From assembly GCA_016291905.1 (NCBI GenBank), contig JAEEZS010000081.1, forward strand, positions 124,001 through 188,000: DNA of 64,000 nucleotides. The letters are read 5' to 3'. Source of the stretch: Bacteroidaceae bacterium. GTDB taxonomy: Bacteria; Bacteroidota; Bacteroidia; Bacteroidales; Bacteroidaceae. Positions 1-8,119 of this stretch are shown here, one piece after another. The notes under the pieces are model-generated. The model saw only the letters and a list, made by a program, of their open reading frames with translations. It was not told where the DNA came from and made no database searches. Both the position numbers and the translations under genes were made by a program. Position 1 is the first letter of the stretch; each line of letters starts with the position of its first letter.

Positions 1-1232
1 GGGCAGTTGGGATCAACGTGCGCCTTCACAGCGTCAATCCAGAAACGACGATGTGCCGACTGAGCCTCATAAGCACCGCTTTCCACGCCAAGGTCCATCT
101 TCTCGAACTTCGGGTCTGAGGCACGCAGCGAGCCACGACAAACCTTTATCCAACCGTTCTCGCCATAGATTTGCAAACCTTGCTCGCCTCCATTATAGGG
201 TTCTTCGGTAACGACTGTGCCATTATCATATTCAAAGGTAAGCACATCGTAGCGTCCATATCCGGCAGGACTTATCTTAACAGGGCCTCCATTGCCATCC
301 TTACCGATAGCCCATTGAGCGATGTCGAACATGTGAGCGCCCCAGTCAGTCATCAGTCCTCCGCCAGTTTCTTTGTACCAACGCCAAGCACCCCAGAGCT
401 GCTCATCATGCGATTCATCCACGATAGGATCGAGATCGGAGTGATACCACACAGATGTGGGAAGCGGACCCAACCATTTATCCCAGTTCAGCCCTGCCGG
501 CACATCCATCTTAGGCAGATTGCAGGGAACAGGAGCCGCACTTTTCGGGTTTACGCCATTTCGCCCACAATGGACTTTGATTTTCTCAATTTTGCCCATG
601 ATACCTTCGCGGCACAGGGTGGCTGCGTGGATGAATTCGCCGCTACTGCGCTGTTGGCTACCCACCTGAAGGATGCGTCCATACTTACGCACGGCCTTGC
701 AAAGCTGTTTGCCCTCGTAGATGGTGAGCGTCAGAGGTTTCTCCAAATAAATATCCTTTCCAGCCTTACAGGCAGCAATGGCAATGATGGCATGCTGATG
801 GTCAGGCGTTGCAATTACAACGGCATCGATATCCTTTCGAGCCAGAAGGTCCTGATAATCCTCATAGACATCTACTTTCACCTTCTTTTCACCTTTCTTC
901 TGGTAGTAGTCCTTAACGCGACGCACGAAGCGGTCACGTTTTATGTCATACACATCACAGCCTGCCAACACGCGCACGTCGTCAAAAGCCATGAATGTGC
1001 TCAACAAATACATGGCCTGCTGCCCAAGACCGATGAAACCAAGGTTCACCTTCCCATTGGCAGACTTCTTCGCAGCAGAAGCTACATCTGGCAAATTAGA
1101 ATAAGCTTCTGACGGATTAGAATAGGCTTCTGCCGGATTAGAGCAAGCTTCTGTTGCACGAATCAAATTAGCTGGCGCAGCTACAGCTGCAGCACCCAAT
1201 GCACTCACTTTCAAAAATTCTCTTCTTTTCAT
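1..1232 (-). CDS. Gfo/Idh/MocA family oxidoreductase, Tat-exported (3' end beyond window)
   Basis: Read from the minus strand with ATG at 1230-1232; the reading frame is open to the left edge, so the C-terminus is missing. The protein opens MKRREFLK, a twin-arginine signal followed by a small-residue hydrophobic stretch, so export of a folded, cofactor-loaded enzyme is likely. A Rossmann segment follows (LGFIGLGQQAMYLL), then the EKPL motif with the conserved Lys of Gfo/Idh/MocA enzymes and a GGGLMTDWGAH stretch typical of the exported Bacteroidetes branch, which acts on sugars or glycan-derived polyols with NAD(P). The substrate cannot be read from the sequence. Between signal and Rossmann domain lie three 21-bp tandem repeats coding EAYSNPS-type heptapeptides. 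The promoter overlaps that of divergent uxaC. Confidence 0.88.
   Translation of the reverse strand, partial: MKRREFLKVSALGAAAVAAPANLIRATEACSNPAEAYSNPSEAYSNLPDVASAAKKSANGKVNLGFIGLGQQAMYLLSTFMAFDDVRVLAGCDVYDIKRDRFVRRVKDYYQKKGEKKVKVDVYEDYQDLLARKDIDAVVIATPDHQHAIIAIAACKAGKDIYLEKPLTLTIYEGKQLCKAVRKYGRILQVGSQQRSSGEFIHAATLCREGIMGKIEKIKVHCGRNGVNPKSAAPVPCNLPKMDVPAGLNWDKWLGPLPTSVWYHSDLDPIVDESHDEQLWGAWRWYKETGGGLMTDWGAHMFDIAQWAIGKDGNGGPVKISPAGYGRYDVLTFEYDNGTVVTEEPYNGGEQGLQIYGENGWIKVCRGSLRASDPKFEKMDLGVESGAYEAQSAHRRFWIDAVKAHVDPNC
1090..1152. repeat. Three tandem 21-bp repeats in the Tat-linker
   Basis: Three adjacent 21-bp units (1090-1110, 1111-1131, 1132-1152) share GGATTAGAATAAGCTTCT-like sequence with a few substitutions. 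They are in frame in the oxidoreductase and encode SNPAEAY/SNPSEAY-type heptads directly after the signal peptide. Loss or gain of a unit would keep the frame and only change linker length. Confidence 0.85.
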
Positions 1233-1270
1233 GGTTTATAGTTTTTAATTGGGGTTAATCTAAAGGCGAG

Positions 1271-1301
1271 CAAATTTACAACATTTTTTGGTAATCTCAA
1301 A
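1271..1301 (-). promoter_or_regulatory. Promoter of the Tat oxidoreductase
   Basis: On the minus strand a TAAATTTG -7 box (1271-1278) lies 19 nt from a TTTG -33 box (1298-1301), the Bacteroidetes sigma-ABfr pattern. It interlocks with the divergent uxaC promoter. Confidence 0.6.
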
Positions 1302-1318
1302 AAAAAGCATTACTTTCG
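1287..1318 (+). promoter_or_regulatory. Promoter of uxaC
   Basis: TTTG at 1287-1290, 20 nt, then TACTTTCG at 1311-1318 matches TTTG-N19-21-TAnnTTTG with one mismatch. The uxaC ATG is 28 nt downstream. Confidence 0.65.
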
Positions 1319-1346
1319 TCGCAAAATACTAAAATCAAGACGCCGT

Positions 1347-2753
1347 ATGAAAGCATTTATGGACGAAAACTTCCTGCTCTCCACCGAGACAGCCCAGCAC
1401 CTCTATCACAACCACGCCAAGAAGATGCCCATCATCGACTATCATTGCCATTTGATCCCACAGATGGTAGCCGAGGACCATCAATTCCGCAGCATCACCG
1501 AGCTTTGGCTGGGTGGAGACCACTACAAATGGCGTGCCATGCGCACCAACGGCGTGCCAGAGCGCTATTGCACAGGCTCCGACACTACCGACTGGGAGAA
1601 ATTCGAGAAATGGGCCGAGACAGTCCCCTACACCCTTCGCAACCCGCTCTACCACTGGACGCACCTTGAACTGAAAACGGCCTTTGGAATCAACAAGATA
1701 CTCAACCCCACAACAGCTCGTGAAATCTTTGATGAGTGTAACGAAAAGCTCTGTCAACCCGGTTATACTGCCCGAGGATTCATGCGCCGCTATGGCGTGG
1801 AAGTGGTTTGCACCACCGATGACCCTGTGGATGACCTTCGTTGGCATCGTATAACACGCGAAAGCGGATTTGAAGTCCGTATGCTCCCCACCTGGCGTCC
1901 CGACAAAGCAATGGCTGTAGAGAATCCGACAACCTTCCGAGCCTATATCGAAAAACTCGCCGAAGTCAGCGGCGTAACTATCAGCAAATTTAACGACGTC
2001 ATAGACGCCCTCCGCATCCGTCATGATTTCTTTGCCGAAAACGGATGCCGCCTTAGCGATCATGGAATAGAGGAATTCTACGCAGAGGACTATACCGATG
2101 CCGAGGTGAGCAACATATTTAATAAGGTATATGGAGGCACCCCACTCACGCCAGACGAAATCCGCATTTTAAAAAGCGCCATGTTAGTTGAATTTGGCAT
2201 TATGGATGCCGAAAGTGGCTGGACGCAACAGTTCCACTACGGAGCCATCCGCGACAACAACAGTAAAATGTTCCGCCTCCTTGGCCCCGACACGGGCTTC
2301 GACAGCATTGGAGAATTCAATACCGCCAAAGCCATGAGCCGTTTCTTCAACCGCCTCAACGATAGAGACTGCCTCGCAAAGACAATCATCTACAACCTCA
2401 ATCCCAGTGCCAACGAAGTTGTAGCCACCATGCTAGGCAACTTCCAAGACGGCTCCGTCCCAGGAAAAATGCAGATTGGCAGCGGCTGGTGGTTCCTCGA
2501 CCAGAAAGACGGAATGGAGAAACAGATGAACGCCCTAAGCCTGCTTGGCCTTCTTAGCCGCTTCGTCGGCATGCTTACGGATAGCCGTTCCTTCCTCTCC
2601 TATCCTCGTCACGAGTACTTCCGTCGTACGCTCTGCAACCTATTAGGGCGTGATATTGAAAACGGCGAAATCCCTGTTTCCGAATTGCCACGTGTGGAAC
2701 AAATGGTTGAGGACATCTCCTACAACAATGCCAAAAACTTCTTTAAATTCTAA
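1347..2753 (+). CDS. uxaC: Uronate (glucuronate/galacturonate) isomerase
   Basis: 468 residues, the usual length for UxaC. It interconverts D-glucuronate with D-fructuronate and D-galacturonate with D-tagaturonate, the entry step of hexuronate catabolism, in the cytoplasm. The amidohydrolase-fold metal site is visible as DYHCH (residues 31-35). The C-terminal half carries MQIGSGWWFLDQKDGMEKQM and LTDSRSFLSYPRHEYFRR, both family hallmarks. It is a single-gene unit with its own promoter and ends in a strong bidirectional terminator. The divergent exported oxidoreductase with interlocking promoters suggests shared regulation with sugar-acid or glycan use, which is inference. Confidence 0.97.
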   Translation: MKAFMDENFLLSTETAQHLYHNHAKKMPIIDYHCHLIPQMVAEDHQFRSITELWLGGDHYKWRAMRTNGVPERYCTGSDTTDWEKFEKWAETVPYTLRNPLYHWTHLELKTAFGINKILNPTTAREIFDECNEKLCQPGYTARGFMRRYGVEVVCTTDDPVDDLRWHRITRESGFEVRMLPTWRPDKAMAVENPTTFRAYIEKLAEVSGVTISKFNDVIDALRIRHDFFAENGCRLSDHGIEEFYAEDYTDAEVSNIFNKVYGGTPLTPDEIRILKSAMLVEFGIMDAESGWTQQFHYGAIRDNNSKMFRLLGPDTGFDSIGEFNTAKAMSRFFNRLNDRDCLAKTIIYNLNPSANEVVATMLGNFQDGSVPGKMQIGSGWWFLDQKDGMEKQMNALSLLGLLSRFVGMLTDSRSFLSYPRHEYFRRTLCNLLGRDIENGEIPVSELPRVEQMVEDISYNNAKNFFKF

Positions 2754-2781
2754 ATAGCCTCAAGTATTATTAACTCCCCTT

Positions 2782-2821
2782 AAAACAAAGAAGCAGCTGG
2801 ATTATGCTGCTTCTTTGTTTT
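2782..2821. terminator. Bidirectional terminator between uxaC and fabD
   Basis: A perfect 16-bp stem (2782-2797 with 2806-2821) with an 8-nt loop; the arms begin AAAA and end TTTT, so either strand gives a hairpin followed by U-residues. It lies between convergent uxaC and fabD. Confidence 0.92.
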
Positions 2822-2868
2822 ATTCTATGTGCTTAGAATTAATATTTGATGCGCTTCAAACGATTACG

Positions 2869-3732
2869 CTATGAGAGACTCTTCTGAATTCTTCCTATCA
2901 GTCCTGTTAATACCGTTCCAGGACCACATTCGGAAAATTCTGTCATACCATCTTGAATCATGTTTATTACAGTTTGCGTCCAACGAACAGGTGACGTCAG
3001 CTGTTTCAGTAAGTTTGCCTTAATAACAGCAGCTTCCGTGTATGGCTGCGCATCCACATTCTGATAGATAGGACAGATAGGCTGTTTGAACTCTGTAGAT
3101 TCAATAGCTTCAGCAAGCTCCACACGTGCCGGCTCCATTAGCGGAGAGTGAAATGCCCCTCCCACAGCCAACGGCAATGCACGTTTCGCGCCTGCTTCTT
3201 TCATACGAGCACAAGCAATCTGAGTTGCTTCCACCTCGCCTGAGATAACCACTTGCCCAGGACTATTATAATTTGCAGGAACTACTATTCCATCTATTTC
3301 GGAACAAATACGTTCAATGGTTTCATCATCCAACCCAATAATTGCCGCCATCGTGGAGGGCTGTGCCTCGCAAGCCTTTTGCATAGCCATAGCACGGGCA
3401 TAAACCAACTTCAGACCGTCCTCAAAGCTTATGGCACCAGCAGCTGTCAAAGCAGAGAACTCACCCAAAGAATGTCCGGCTACCATATCTGGTTGGAAAT
3501 CCTTACCCAAACACAACGCAGAAATCACAGAATGAAGGAAGATTGCAGGCTGTGTCACTTTCGTCTGTTTCAATTCTTCATCGGTTCCATTAAACATTAT
3601 GTCAGTTATTCTATAGCCAAGAATATCATTCGCTTTATCAAACAGCTCCTTAGCTAAAGAATGATTATCGTACAGGTCCTTACCCATACCAACGAACTGT
3701 GCCCCTTGACCGGGAAAAACAAATGCCTTCAT
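2869..3732 (-). CDS. fabD: Malonyl-CoA:ACP transacylase
   Basis: 287 residues. It transfers malonyl from CoA to acyl carrier protein in type II fatty-acid synthesis. The N-terminal FPGQGAQ, the nucleophile elbow GHSLGE with Ser88, and the catalytic His in the GGAFHSPLM segment are all present, as is a Q near residue 11 for the oxyanion hole. Length and motifs match the family. It stands apart from other fab genes and is separated from the upstream wzz gene by a terminator hairpin at 3771-3797, so it probably has its own promoter in the short AT-rich gap. Confidence 0.97.
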   Translation of the reverse strand: MKAFVFPGQGAQFVGMGKDLYDNHSLAKELFDKANDILGYRITDIMFNGTDEELKQTKVTQPAIFLHSVISALCLGKDFQPDMVAGHSLGEFSALTAAGAISFEDGLKLVYARAMAMQKACEAQPSTMAAIIGLDDETIERICSEIDGIVVPANYNSPGQVVISGEVEATQIACARMKEAGAKRALPLAVGGAFHSPLMEPARVELAEAIESTEFKQPICPIYQNVDAQPYTEAAVIKANLLKQLTSPVRWTQTVINMIQDGMTEFSECGPGTVLTGLIGRIQKSLS

Positions 3733-3770
3733 AAGTTTTTAATATTTTTGAATGAAATAATAAAATGTTA

Positions 3771-3801
3771 GAGGGTGAGCGAGAAATGCTCACCCTCTTT
3801 T
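3771..3801 (-). terminator. Terminator hairpin downstream of wzz
   Basis: A perfect 10-bp stem GAGGGTGAGC/GCTCACCCTC (3771-3780 with 3788-3797) with a 7-nt loop. It follows the wzz stop codon on the minus strand; the minus-side U-run is weak (TAACATTTTATT), while the plus side has TTTTAT. Confidence 0.65.
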
Positions 3802-3809
3802 ATACATTG

Positions 3810-5015
3810 TCATGCCTTCTTTTCTTTTTCCTCTTCAGGAAGTAACGCCGGATCTTCATCCAGGCTCCACCATTCAGGCCACGGTGAGCCTTGCTTCTTT
3901 AAGAAATCGAATCCTATCACGGACCCCACTGCCAAAACACCGCCTAAAAAGGTGAAAATAATCAATTTCTTTAAACGACTATTGGATGGCTTATTAGGAA
4001 CGACTATTGATTTCACAACAGAGAGAACGGGTTGGTCTTCCTTAACCTGCATCTCGGCCTGCATACGCTTCTTTGAAATATCAGAAAAAGTGGAAAAAGC
4101 CAAATTATACTCCGCAACCAACTGGTCACGACGAGTTTGTGCTGTAGCAGAAAGAATGCCTCGATTAGCATCGTTAAACTCGGCCAACGCCATTTGTTTA
4201 TTTTGGTAATCAAGATGCACTTCTTCATAACGTTCATTAATATAAGCCAACGTCTGAGAGTGTTTTTCTATTTTAAATTCTGTTATATATTTATCCAACA
4301 AATTAAACACTGCCTCACACAGCTCGGCAGCAGCAAGTTTCTCACCCATTACACACGATAGTTCCAAAAAACCATCATTCTTATCTATATCAATAGCAAT
4401 ATTTCCCTTAATTATACCCAAGCATCCAGATTCATCTTCTGAAAAAAAGCCAATACGGGAAACGGATGCTGTCAATTCTTCTGAAACAGGTACTGTTACT
4501 TCCTGCTGGACATTACTTCCTTTTGACATTAATCTTTTCAACAAGACAAGCGGCCATCCATAAGTATAGGTATAAATATAAGGTGTTATGGATTTTTTCT
4601 GATAGTCTGGGTTCATGTAATAGTCGAAAAGTGAAACAGGTTCATCCCATTCCTCAAAATGCAATTCCGTATACAGTAATTCATGAAGCAAATCTGCATT
4701 TTCCAACAGTTGAGGATAAATTAACGGAGACAATGTACTTCCTCCCTCCATATCAAACGTACTCATTCCTGCCAAAGCCGCCAAAGCTGAGGCTGAGGTT
4801 GAACGACCAGAGGCCATTTGAGGCACAAAAGAACATGACGATTTATAAACAGGACGACTTAACAGCGCAAGGATTAAACCCATTACCATGAAACATGAGG
4901 TAATTACAATAATATACTTACGCTTATTCCAGAGGCGTTTGACAATCGCCATAATATCTATCGACGTTCCCTCTTCTTCAAGGTCATTATAATCGTCTTT
5001 AAAATCTACTTTCAT
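3810..5015 (-). CDS. Wzz-type polysaccharide chain-length determinant
   Basis: 401 residues, likely an inner-membrane polysaccharide co-polymerase that sets chain length of an O-antigen, capsule or exopolysaccharide. A cytoplasmic N-terminus (residues 1-35) precedes TM1 (about 37-57, IIVITSCFMVMGLILALL), then a large periplasmic domain with a helical coiled region (about 255-310), and TM2 (about 348-368), with a Lys/Glu-rich tail. The PNKPSNSRLKKL segment before TM2 is the proline-rich motif of Wzz proteins. It lies 29 nt after the SLBB exporter gene and is probably co-transcribed with it. No glycosyltransferases are adjacent, so the polymer is unknown. Confidence 0.9.
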   Translation of the reverse strand: MKVDFKDDYNDLEEEGTSIDIMAIVKRLWNKRKYIIVITSCFMVMGLILALLSRPVYKSSCSFVPQMASGRSTSASALAALAGMSTFDMEGGSTLSPLIYPQLLENADLLHELLYTELHFEEWDEPVSLFDYYMNPDYQKKSITPYIYTYTYGWPLVLLKRLMSKGSNVQQEVTVPVSEELTASVSRIGFFSEDESGCLGIIKGNIAIDIDKNDGFLELSCVMGEKLAAAELCEAVFNLLDKYITEFKIEKHSQTLAYINERYEEVHLDYQNKQMALAEFNDANRGILSATAQTRRDQLVAEYNLAFSTFSDISKKRMQAEMQVKEDQPVLSVVKSIVVPNKPSNSRLKKLIIFTFLGGVLAVGSVIGFDFLKKQGSPWPEWWSLDEDPALLPEEEKEKKA

Positions 5016-5044
5016 AATACGTCAATTAGTTATTTTCAAAAAAC

Positions 5045-7645
5045 TTATTTCGTCAACATGTTCGTAAGCGCTACAATCATATAGGCAAGTGAACTCGTCG
5101 AGGTAGCCAATGAGGCAATCTCTGACACAGAAATACTATTTTGCCCTTCTTCCTTTTCGGGAACCACTATTTCTGCACCTGGCTCTATCTTTATTCGACC
5201 GTAACGACGGGTAGCAACTTTACCATTCATGAAAATCGCATACGTCTTTTTAGGACGTGCGTTGTGAGAAAAGCCGCCTGCCTGACGAATGTAATCGCGC
5301 CAAGAGAAAGTCTTATCATAATTTACTGTATTTGGATAAAACACAGCACCAGCCACCTTAACAGTATTATTCATCTGGGGAACATTCACAATATCTCCGG
5401 CACGAAGCACAACATCTGCCTTGGAGCCTGGATGATCAAGAGCTTTCTTCAAATCAATTCCAATATTATAGCGATCTGTCAATGCATTCAGGTCAATTGT
5501 GTCACGACCTTCCAAATTCTGGTTTGCAATCATAACAGCTAACCGTTGACGTTCTATCTCCTCTGACGTAAGTACACGTGTCAATCGTGCTCCATAAATC
5601 CACGCTTCATCGGTGAAGCCACCACAATCTGCAAAGACATCCGAAAGACGTACTTCTGGTTTATCAATAATATAGGTACCTGGCGACATCACTTCACCTT
5701 CAATAGTCACATGGGTCTGCGGACGGAAATAAGTAAGACGACGTACCGAAATAATATCATATGGTTTCAAAGTCATATGAATAACTTCTGGTTTTTCCTC
5801 CAAATTATACATCTCAACCGTTCCACGCTCACGGCCGCCTCGGCTTGAGATCTGAATATTAGTCTTATCGGCACCATTTGAGAAACCACGAGCCATAAGA
5901 ATGACATCTTCAAGTGTCATACCTTCACGGTAGGTAAAAGTACCCGGATTCTGAACCTGGCCGTTGATGGTAATCGTTGCATCCTCCTGCAACTCACGCA
6001 AACTATATATACGAATACGGTCATTTCTCATCAGTTTAACATTATTGCGTCCCTCCAGAGCATCAGTGACATTGAACGAGACAATGACGGGCACCCCGTT
6101 ATGATCCTGACGACTTATCTGACCACGGTCAGTAAGTACATCCTCACGCAAACCGCGAGCAAGCAGGATAACGTCGGCTACTGTCATTCCTTCAGAGAAC
6201 TTAAATGTACCCGGCTCCATCACATGACCGGCAATGGAAACACTATCACTCTGAATAAACTCTTCTTCGGCGAACAATTTTACCTGGTCTTCACGTACCA
6301 ATTCTATGTATTCCTCACCTTTAAGTACCTTCTGTAAATCAAAGGATATGAAAACAGGCAGACGTTTTTCGTCCAAACGCGTAATCTGTCCGCGCAGTTC
6401 ATAGGCACCTTCACGCAGACCTCCTGCTGTGCGAATAAGGGAGGCAACATCTTTCAAGTTACTACTAATGGCATAGGAACCTGGATACATAACAGGACCA
6501 CTAATACTGACACGGTTGTCATAAAGGTCAGGATTGCTACGCACGGTGACGACATCTCCGTCTTCCAGCTTAAAGCTACCGAACTGACCGGAGGGGACAT
6601 CATAAGCCTGACCAGTAGCAGAAGTATTTCGACGAACAACATGCACTTTACTACGGTCGGCATGGGTGGAAAAACCTCGAGCATAATCGAGAAGTTCCTG
6701 CACCGTCTGCCCTTTCTTCAACTCATAACGCATTGGACGAACAACCGCACCCTCGATGGTTATAATATTATCATACGCATCGACTGTTAAAAGGTCGTTG
6801 TCCTGCAGACGAAGGTTCTCATTGAATTTGCCCTTGAAAATAAAATCATAAAGGTCGAAAGTAGAAACTTTCTTTCCGTTACGATACAAATTGATGTTAC
6901 GGACAGAACCCGTCTCACGCACGCCTCCAGCCATAAAAATGGCTGAGGTAATGGATGAAAGAGAAGGTATCGTGTACATACCAGGTGTAACGACCTCACC
7001 AAGAATGCTGATGCCCACACCTTTAATTTTTCCTACAGAGAGACGCATGAAGGTGTCTCCCGTGCCATCCTCACGGAGGCCAGAGAAAATTCGACCCAAC
7101 TCAGAACGAAGCAACTTCTCGGCGTTTTTAATATTCAGCCCGTTCAGATAAACAGGACCGAGATTGTCCACGTTAATAGCACCATCATTACCAAGCGTGG
7201 CTACGATATGGGAAACTGTTGTGCCCCATAAATCTATAATAACCTCATCACCAGGGCCAAGCACATAACTGGCAGGAGCAGGGGCATTATAGGACGGAAT
7301 AATGCTCAAGCCTTTTGAAGTGAAATAGTCATGACCATAGATATCGGAGTGTTTTTCTTCTTCCTCAACGGGAACAATTTCCTCTACGATTTCATCTCCG
7401 ACACCAATGGGAACCACGGTTGAAGAGGTAGAACTAACTACAACTGGAGTAGAAACTGATTTTGCAACAGAGGATGTCTTGCCAACATTATGATTCATAA
7501 CAGCATTGATCTCGGAATCCGAGTAGCCGTATGAACGAGCCATTGACTTAGCAGCGGAAATCTCTGCTGCGCTTTGTGCATAAATAGTTGCTGCAACCAA
7601 AAGGTTAAATGCCGAAAAAAGCAGTAAGAAACGGGCTTTCATCAT
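5045..7645 (-). CDS. Outer-membrane polysaccharide export protein with multiple SLBB domains
   Basis: 866 residues. A signal peptide (about 1-23, ending IYAQ) is followed by a short linker rich in Ser/Val, a polysaccharide-export domain (YVLGPGDEVIIDLWG, about 127-205) and then about six SLBB beta-grasp repeats, recognisable by the recurring pattern ITIEGAV-P-YELK-G-TV-ELL--A-GF and by FSxxADRSKVHVVR-type insertions. It ends in a hydrophobic helix (SSLAYMIVALTNML). This is the long Bacteroidetes version of the Wza channel, more than twice E. coli Wza. It should pair with the Wzz protein encoded just downstream. Start chosen at MMKARF because it gives the full signal peptide; the second Met is equally possible. 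Confidence 0.93.
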   Translation of the reverse strand: MMKARFLLLFSAFNLLVAATIYAQSAAEISAAKSMARSYGYSDSEINAVMNHNVGKTSSVAKSVSTPVVVSSTSSTVVPIGVGDEIVEEIVPVEEEEKHSDIYGHDYFTSKGLSIIPSYNAPAPASYVLGPGDEVIIDLWGTTVSHIVATLGNDGAINVDNLGPVYLNGLNIKNAEKLLRSELGRIFSGLREDGTGDTFMRLSVGKIKGVGISILGEVVTPGMYTIPSLSSITSAIFMAGGVRETGSVRNINLYRNGKKVSTFDLYDFIFKGKFNENLRLQDNDLLTVDAYDNIITIEGAVVRPMRYELKKGQTVQELLDYARGFSTHADRSKVHVVRRNTSATGQAYDVPSGQFGSFKLEDGDVVTVRSNPDLYDNRVSISGPVMYPGSYAISSNLKDVASLIRTAGGLREGAYELRGQITRLDEKRLPVFISFDLQKVLKGEEYIELVREDQVKLFAEEEFIQSDSVSIAGHVMEPGTFKFSEGMTVADVILLARGLREDVLTDRGQISRQDHNGVPVIVSFNVTDALEGRNNVKLMRNDRIRIYSLRELQEDATITINGQVQNPGTFTYREGMTLEDVILMARGFSNGADKTNIQISSRGGRERGTVEMYNLEEKPEVIHMTLKPYDIISVRRLTYFRPQTHVTIEGEVMSPGTYIIDKPEVRLSDVFADCGGFTDEAWIYGARLTRVLTSEEIERQRLAVMIANQNLEGRDTIDLNALTDRYNIGIDLKKALDHPGSKADVVLRAGDIVNVPQMNNTVKVAGAVFYPNTVNYDKTFSWRDYIRQAGGFSHNARPKKTYAIFMNGKVATRRYGRIKIEPGAEIVVPEKEEGQNSISVSEIASLATSTSSLAYMIVALTNMLTK

Positions 7646-7707
7646 ATATTTTAATATCTTATTTACAATTCGATGAATGAACTAAATATGTTATATAAAA
7701 ATTTTGG

Positions 7708-7715
7708 CAAAGATA
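7708..7715 (-). promoter_or_regulatory. -7 box upstream of the SLBB exporter
   Basis: Minus-strand TATCTTTG at 7708-7715, about 63 nt before the exporter start codon. A well-spaced TTTG -33 box is not clear (the nearest is 24 nt away), so the call is tentative. Confidence 0.4.
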
Positions 7716-7805
7716 GTGCTTTTATTCTATTCTGAAAAACAAATAAACTAAAAAAAGGTGAAACGCTTGTTTTTTCTCAATTCTGCATTTTTCGGCAATA
7801 AAAAA

Positions 7806-7837
7806 TTTGGTGGAATCATAAAAAACACCTATCTTCG
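7806..7837 (+). promoter_or_regulatory. Promoter of the 6S-like RNA
   Basis: TTTG at 7806-7809, 20 nt, then TATCTTCG at 7830-7837 gives a near-consensus Bacteroidetes promoter. The predicted start at about 7842-7846 is just ahead of the 5' arm of the RNA closing stem. Confidence 0.7.
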
Positions 7838-7843
7838 CAACGA

Positions 7844-8057
7844 AAACAATTGAGGCCGTGTCGGTGTGACTGGGAAACTCATCAAATTAATCTAAACACC
7901 GAGGTAGCTTCACCCATCCAATGGCGGGCCACGCCTGCGCAAGTCTACGGATACTACGCACGGTAACCTTGAGTCGGTGGATTACAAAGGAGGGAGAGCA
8001 CTCAAATCCTGTACTTCGGAGTTTCATCGCATCAACCAGACACGGCCTCTTCTTTTT
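7844..8057 (+). ncRNA. ssrS: Structured non-coding RNA, probably 6S RNA
   Basis: About 205 nt between a promoter and a T-run, with no credible ORF. The ends form a perfect 11-bp closing stem, GAGGCCGTGTC (7852-7862) with GACACGGCCTC (8039-8049), followed by TTCTTTTTT. Further in, GAAACTC (7874-7880) pairs with GAGTTTC (8019-8025). Then come two unpaired strands (7881-7896 and about 7980-8018), and an inner arm opens with CACCGA (7897-7902) pairing TCGGTG (7974-7979). A closing stem, large central bubble and apical arm in about 200 nt is the 6S RNA plan, which binds housekeeping RNA polymerase by mimicking an open promoter. Assignment rests on architecture only; a covariance search would settle it. 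Confidence 0.7.
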
Positions 8058-8119
8058 TCCCTCCTTTGAAAAACAATTCCCAACCCCAAAAATGGGAAGG
8101 AAAAGAAGAACGCAAAAAC

